From UBA8516 sp035457865 (GTDB lineage: Archaea; Thermoproteota; Nitrososphaeria; Nitrososphaerales; Nitrosopumilaceae): a stretch of 26,000 nt of DNA. Each line of letters begins with the position of its first letter. Position 1 is the first letter of the stretch. Made by a program: the position numbers and the translations under genes. Below the pieces are notes generated by a model, which had not been told where the DNA came from, did not search any database, and worked only from the letters and a program-made list of their open reading frames with translations. The stretch is taken from contig DATIAR010000075.1 in the NCBI GenBank assembly GCA_035457865.1, positions 1 to 26,000 of the forward strand. Direction: 5' to 3'. Shown here in pieces: positions 23,500 to 26,000 of this stretch.

Positions 23500-23907
23500 T
23501 TGGCTATATTCAAGATTACAATATCTGACAAAAAAGGTAAGTCTATAACAAGAGAACTAAAAGAAAAAGATGCAAACCCACTTTTAGGTCTCCAAATAGG
23601 GTCTGAAGTCGATGCAGCTATAGTTGGGCAACCAGGAAAGATGCGAATAACAGGTGGAAGTGACAAGTCTGGTGTTCCACTGAGAGCTGATATACATGGA
23701 GGGGCACGAAAATACATTCTGCTTTCAAAAGGAGTTGGTCTACAAGATGCAGAAAAAGGACAACGCTTTAGAAAACTTATTCGTGGAAATATAATCACAG
23801 AAGAGATCTATCAGATTAATTGTTTATTAGATGGTGAACTAAAAATTGACGAAACTGCAAAAGCAGCTCCTGAAGAAAAACCATCTGAAAAGCCAAAAAA
23901 GGCATAA
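23500..23907 (+). CDS. rps6e: Ribosomal protein S6e
   Basis: This small-subunit ribosomal protein is found only in archaea and eukaryotes. The 135-residue protein starts MAIFKITISDKKGKS, and the core VGQPGKMRITGGSDKSGVPLR and GGARKYILLSKGVG are diagnostic. The C-terminus is a charged, alanine/proline/lysine-rich tail. The start is TTG at 23500. The nearby ATG at 23496 is in another frame and stops after ten codons. It leads the conserved archaeal order S6e, aIF2-gamma, PIN protein. Confidence 0.95.
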   Translation: MAIFKITISDKKGKSITRELKEKDANPLLGLQIGSEVDAAIVGQPGKMRITGGSDKSGVPLRADIHGGARKYILLSKGVGLQDAEKGQRFRKLIRGNIITEEIYQINCLLDGELKIDETAKAAPEEKPSEKPKKA

Positions 23908-23938
23908 GTTAACATAGCCGATTTTCAAAAGCTGAACA

Positions 23939-25204
23939 TTGCATTGGCGTGAGACTCTTCCAGATTGGTATGTAAAAAAATATGGACATCAACCATGTGT
24001 TAACATTGGAACTGCAGGACATGTTGATCACGGTAAAACAACACTAATCCAAGCACTTACGGGAGTATGGACTAGTGCCCATAGCGAGGAACTAAAACGC
24101 GGAATCACCATCCGAGTAGGATATGCTGATGCAGCATTTTACAAGTGTAAAAACTGTGAACCACCACTTGGATATTCTGTTACACCAAAATGCAACAACT
24201 GTGGAAAAGAAAGTGAATTGTCAAGAGTTGTAAGTTTTGTAGACAGTCCAGGTCATGAGAGTCTTATGGCAAATATGCTTTCGGGTTCTGCTCTAATTGA
24301 TGGAGCAATGCTAGTAATTGCAGCAAATGAAAAGGTGCCACAACCACAAACAAAAGAGCACTTGCTTGCACTACAAACGCTTGGAATACAGCAGATTGTA
24401 CTTGTACAGAACAAAGCTGATCTTGTCTCATATGAAGATGCTATGGCAAATCATAATGATATCGTAAAATTTGTAAAGGGTACAAATGCAGCCAAGGCGC
24501 CAATAATACCAATTTCTGCTCAGTCAAAACTAAACATAGATGCATTAATTGGAGCGATCGAATCCACTATTGAAACTCCAAAACGCGAGGAATCAAAAAA
24601 CACAGTAATGCATGTACTCCGTTCGTTTGATGTTAACAGACCTGGTACTAAAATTAAGAACATTAAAGGTGGTGTAATAGGAGGAAGCATTATTCAAGGT
24701 TCACTAAAAGTAGGCGATGAAATTGAGATTAAACCAGGTCTTGCCAACGAAAAAAATAATAAATATGAATCAATCAGAACACAAATAGCTTCACTTGGAA
24801 CCGGTGCAGGTCTTGTAGATGAAGTAAAACCTGGCGGTCTTGTTGCAATAGGAACAAAGCTTGATCCTTCAATGACAAGAAGTGACTCATTGATTGGCTC
24901 TGTAATAGGAAAACCGGGCACTCTACCAGAAAATTCTACAAGTGCGAAACTAGAAGTAAATCTATTTGATACTGCAGTTGGCTCATCAGACGAGATCAAG
25001 GTTTCATCTGTCCAAGTCGGCGAATCATTAAGACTAAGCATAGGAACAGCACCAATTCTTTCCAAAGTTACAAGTGTTAGGGGAGAAAAGATCGAAGTAC
25101 AGTTCAAAAGGCCTGTTTGTCTCTTTGAAAAAGGCAAGGTTGCGTTAAGTAGAAGAATAGCAGAAAGATGGCGATTGATTGGTGCAGGTGTTGTAGTTGG
25201 TTGA
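23939..25204 (+). CDS. eif2g: Translation initiation factor aIF2 subunit gamma
   Basis: The GTPase subunit of aIF2 carries Met-tRNAi to the small ribosomal subunit. Motifs in order are GHVDHGKTT (P-loop), RGITIRVGYADA (switch 1), the zinc knuckle CKNC/CNNC, FVDSPGHESLM (switch 2), QNKADLV in place of the usual NKxD, and ISAQSKLN. Beta-barrel domains II and III follow to residue 421. The TTG start gives MHWRETLPDWYVKKYG, an N-terminal extension of about 15 residues before the usual opening. No ATG is available before the P-loop. It overlaps the PIN gene by eight bases. Confidence 0.96.
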   Translation: MHWRETLPDWYVKKYGHQPCVNIGTAGHVDHGKTTLIQALTGVWTSAHSEELKRGITIRVGYADAAFYKCKNCEPPLGYSVTPKCNNCGKESELSRVVSFVDSPGHESLMANMLSGSALIDGAMLVIAANEKVPQPQTKEHLLALQTLGIQQIVLVQNKADLVSYEDAMANHNDIVKFVKGTNAAKAPIIPISAQSKLNIDALIGAIESTIETPKREESKNTVMHVLRSFDVNRPGTKIKNIKGGVIGGSIIQGSLKVGDEIEIKPGLANEKNNKYESIRTQIASLGTGAGLVDEVKPGGLVAIGTKLDPSMTRSDSLIGSVIGKPGTLPENSTSAKLEVNLFDTAVGSSDEIKVSSVQVGESLRLSIGTAPILSKVTSVRGEKIEVQFKRPVCLFEKGKVALSRRIAERWRLIGAGVVVG

Positions 25205-25570
25205 GGTTGTCTGTGACACAAGTTTTTTGATGCTTCTTGCATCTAAAAATATTAAAAACATTTCAAATCTTGATACAGAGATTGGGATAATTGAGTTTAC
25301 GGTACCAGATATGGTTATAAAAGAACTTGAACGAATCTCGCACGGAAAAACAGTTAAAAAAAAACTTCCGCATCTAATGCTTTACAGATAATCAAAAATT
25401 TTAAAAAAATTAAAATCTCGGGAAAATCGGTTGACGAAGCTTTGATTTCACACATAAAAATCCATAAGGGAATGATAGCAACTATTGATTATGAACTTAA
25501 AAAAAGAATAAAAAAAACAGGTGGTTCTGTTATTTCTCTAGCAAACGATAGAATTGTTCTAGAACCTTAG
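25197..25570 (+). pseudogene. Fcf1/Utp24-type PIN-domain protein with a -1 frameshift at a nine-A run
   Basis: Homologues are rRNA-processing-type PIN nucleases found next to aIF2-gamma in many archaea. The first frame starts at TTG 25197 (MVEVVCDTSFLMLLASKNI) and reaches HGKTVKKK, then goes out of frame and stops at 25391. The second half continues in the -1 frame from 25364 (TSASNALQIIKNFKKIKISG) through VDEALISHI, MIATIDYELKKRIKK and SLANDRIVLE to a stop at 25570. All PIN acidic residues exist across both frames. The break is exactly at 25356-25364, a run of nine A. Sequencing error, recent mutation and recoding (slippage on A AAA AAA or polymerase slippage) are all possible; I mark it broken because the reading frame is. 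Confidence 0.85.
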
Positions 25571-25573
25571 TAA

Positions 25574-25584
25574 AATTTAACTTG
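25574..25584 (+). promoter_or_regulatory. Possible TATA-like box for the MBL-fold gene
   Basis: AATTTAACTTG-type AT element centred about 27 bases before the ATG at 25606, just past the end of the PIN gene. Weak but well placed. Confidence 0.35.
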
Positions 25585-25605
25585 ATCAGAAATTAATTCT
25601 TGGTT

Positions 25606-26000
25606 ATGTTTGAATACCATGGAATCAAAATAAGATGGTACGGTCATGATACATTCACCCTAGAAAAAGAAATAACAATTTGTATTGATCCATACAAATT
25701 ATCTAAAACTATACAAGCTGATCTAGTATTAATTTCGCACAATCATTTTGACCACTTGAGTCTAGAAGATCTAAAAAAGATCTCATCTAGAAATACAACA
25801 GTTATTGCTGCGAACGAATGTTTGCCTCAAATTTCAAATATATCATTAAAAGAGAAGATAGGAATTGCACCTAGAGAGGAAAAGACAATAAACAATGTTA
25901 CAATAAAGGCCATACCAGCCTATAACATAGATAAGATAAATCCAGATACAAAAAAGCCATTTCATCCAAAAGAAGACAAGAAGGTCGGTTTCATTATTAC
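25606..26000 (+). CDS. Metallo-beta-lactamase-fold hydrolase, 3' part missing
   Basis: The frame is open from ATG 25606 to the window end. It starts MFEYHGIKIRWYGHDTFTLE, the N-terminal strand of UPF0173/YcbX-like metal-dependent hydrolases. The zinc motif HNHFDH (HxHxDH) follows in LISHNHFDHLSLEDL, and AIPAYN is the later strand. Only about 131 residues are present, so the distal histidine and aspartate ligands cannot be checked. The substrate is not deducible; the family is broad. Confidence 0.85.
   Translation, partial: MFEYHGIKIRWYGHDTFTLEKEITICIDPYKLSKTIQADLVLISHNHFDHLSLEDLKKISSRNTTVIAANECLPQISNISLKEKIGIAPREEKTINNVTIKAIPAYNIDKINPDTKKPFHPKEDKKVGFII

Noticed and set aside
1..26000. CRISPR array, insertion sequence, integrase, prophage or toxin-antitoxin pair
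   Set aside because: No spaced repeats, transposase, integrase or terminal repeats were seen; the content is core archaeal genes.

Overview
The window is low-GC, densely coded archaeal DNA. It most resembles a member of Nitrososphaerota (Thaumarchaeota), probably the ammonia-oxidising Nitrosopumilales side. Supporting markers are split primase PriS/PriL, aIF2-gamma next to S6e and an Fcf1-type PIN protein, a CdvB/ESCRT-III homologue, an archaeal NFACT (RqcH/NEMF) protein, family-5 UDG, phosphomevalonate dehydratase, assimilatory APS reductase with ATP sulfurylase, and many GTG/TTG starts. No ammonia-oxidation gene is present, so genus is not called. There is no IS element, integrase, phage gene or CRISPR array, and no gene-free stretch over 300 bases.

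Layout. 1-2.4 kb: sulfate assimilation (cysH fragment, sat) and a surface protein. 2.4-4.7 kb: nth, divergent from the two phosphomevalonate dehydratase subunits (modified mevalonate pathway). 4.7-7.7 kb, minus strand: an overlapping operon of NFACT/RqcH, a Mut7-C/PIN-like nuclease and AMMECR1. 7.8-10.3 kb: a small membrane protein, then corrinoid genes cbiT, cobI and cobM. 10.3-11.8 kb: a glutamate-racemase-like protein with both catalytic cysteines replaced by serine, divergent from a CdvB paralogue. 11.9-18 kb, minus strand: dolichyl-phosphate-type glycosyltransferase + UDGb, glyS, nfo, and priL-priS. 18-22.5 kb: a UPF0182 membrane protein, an orphan glutamine amidotransferase and a C39-like/TPR protein. 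22.5-26 kb: a HIT protein, tRNA-Gly(CCC), two small zinc-ribbon genes below 60 codons, rps6e, aif2g, a frameshifted Fcf1-type PIN gene and the start of a metallo-beta-lactamase-fold gene.

Much of the window is read as leaderless: an AT-rich TATA-like box is centred about 25-27 bases before many start codons. I used this to choose starts for nth, the surface protein, udg and priL. The points most worth a second look are the frameshift at a nine-A run in the PIN gene, the double Cys-to-Ser racemase-like protein, the RqcH-nuclease-AMMECR1 operon, and one TATA box placed to serve both tRNA-Gly and a zinc-ribbon gene on opposite strands.
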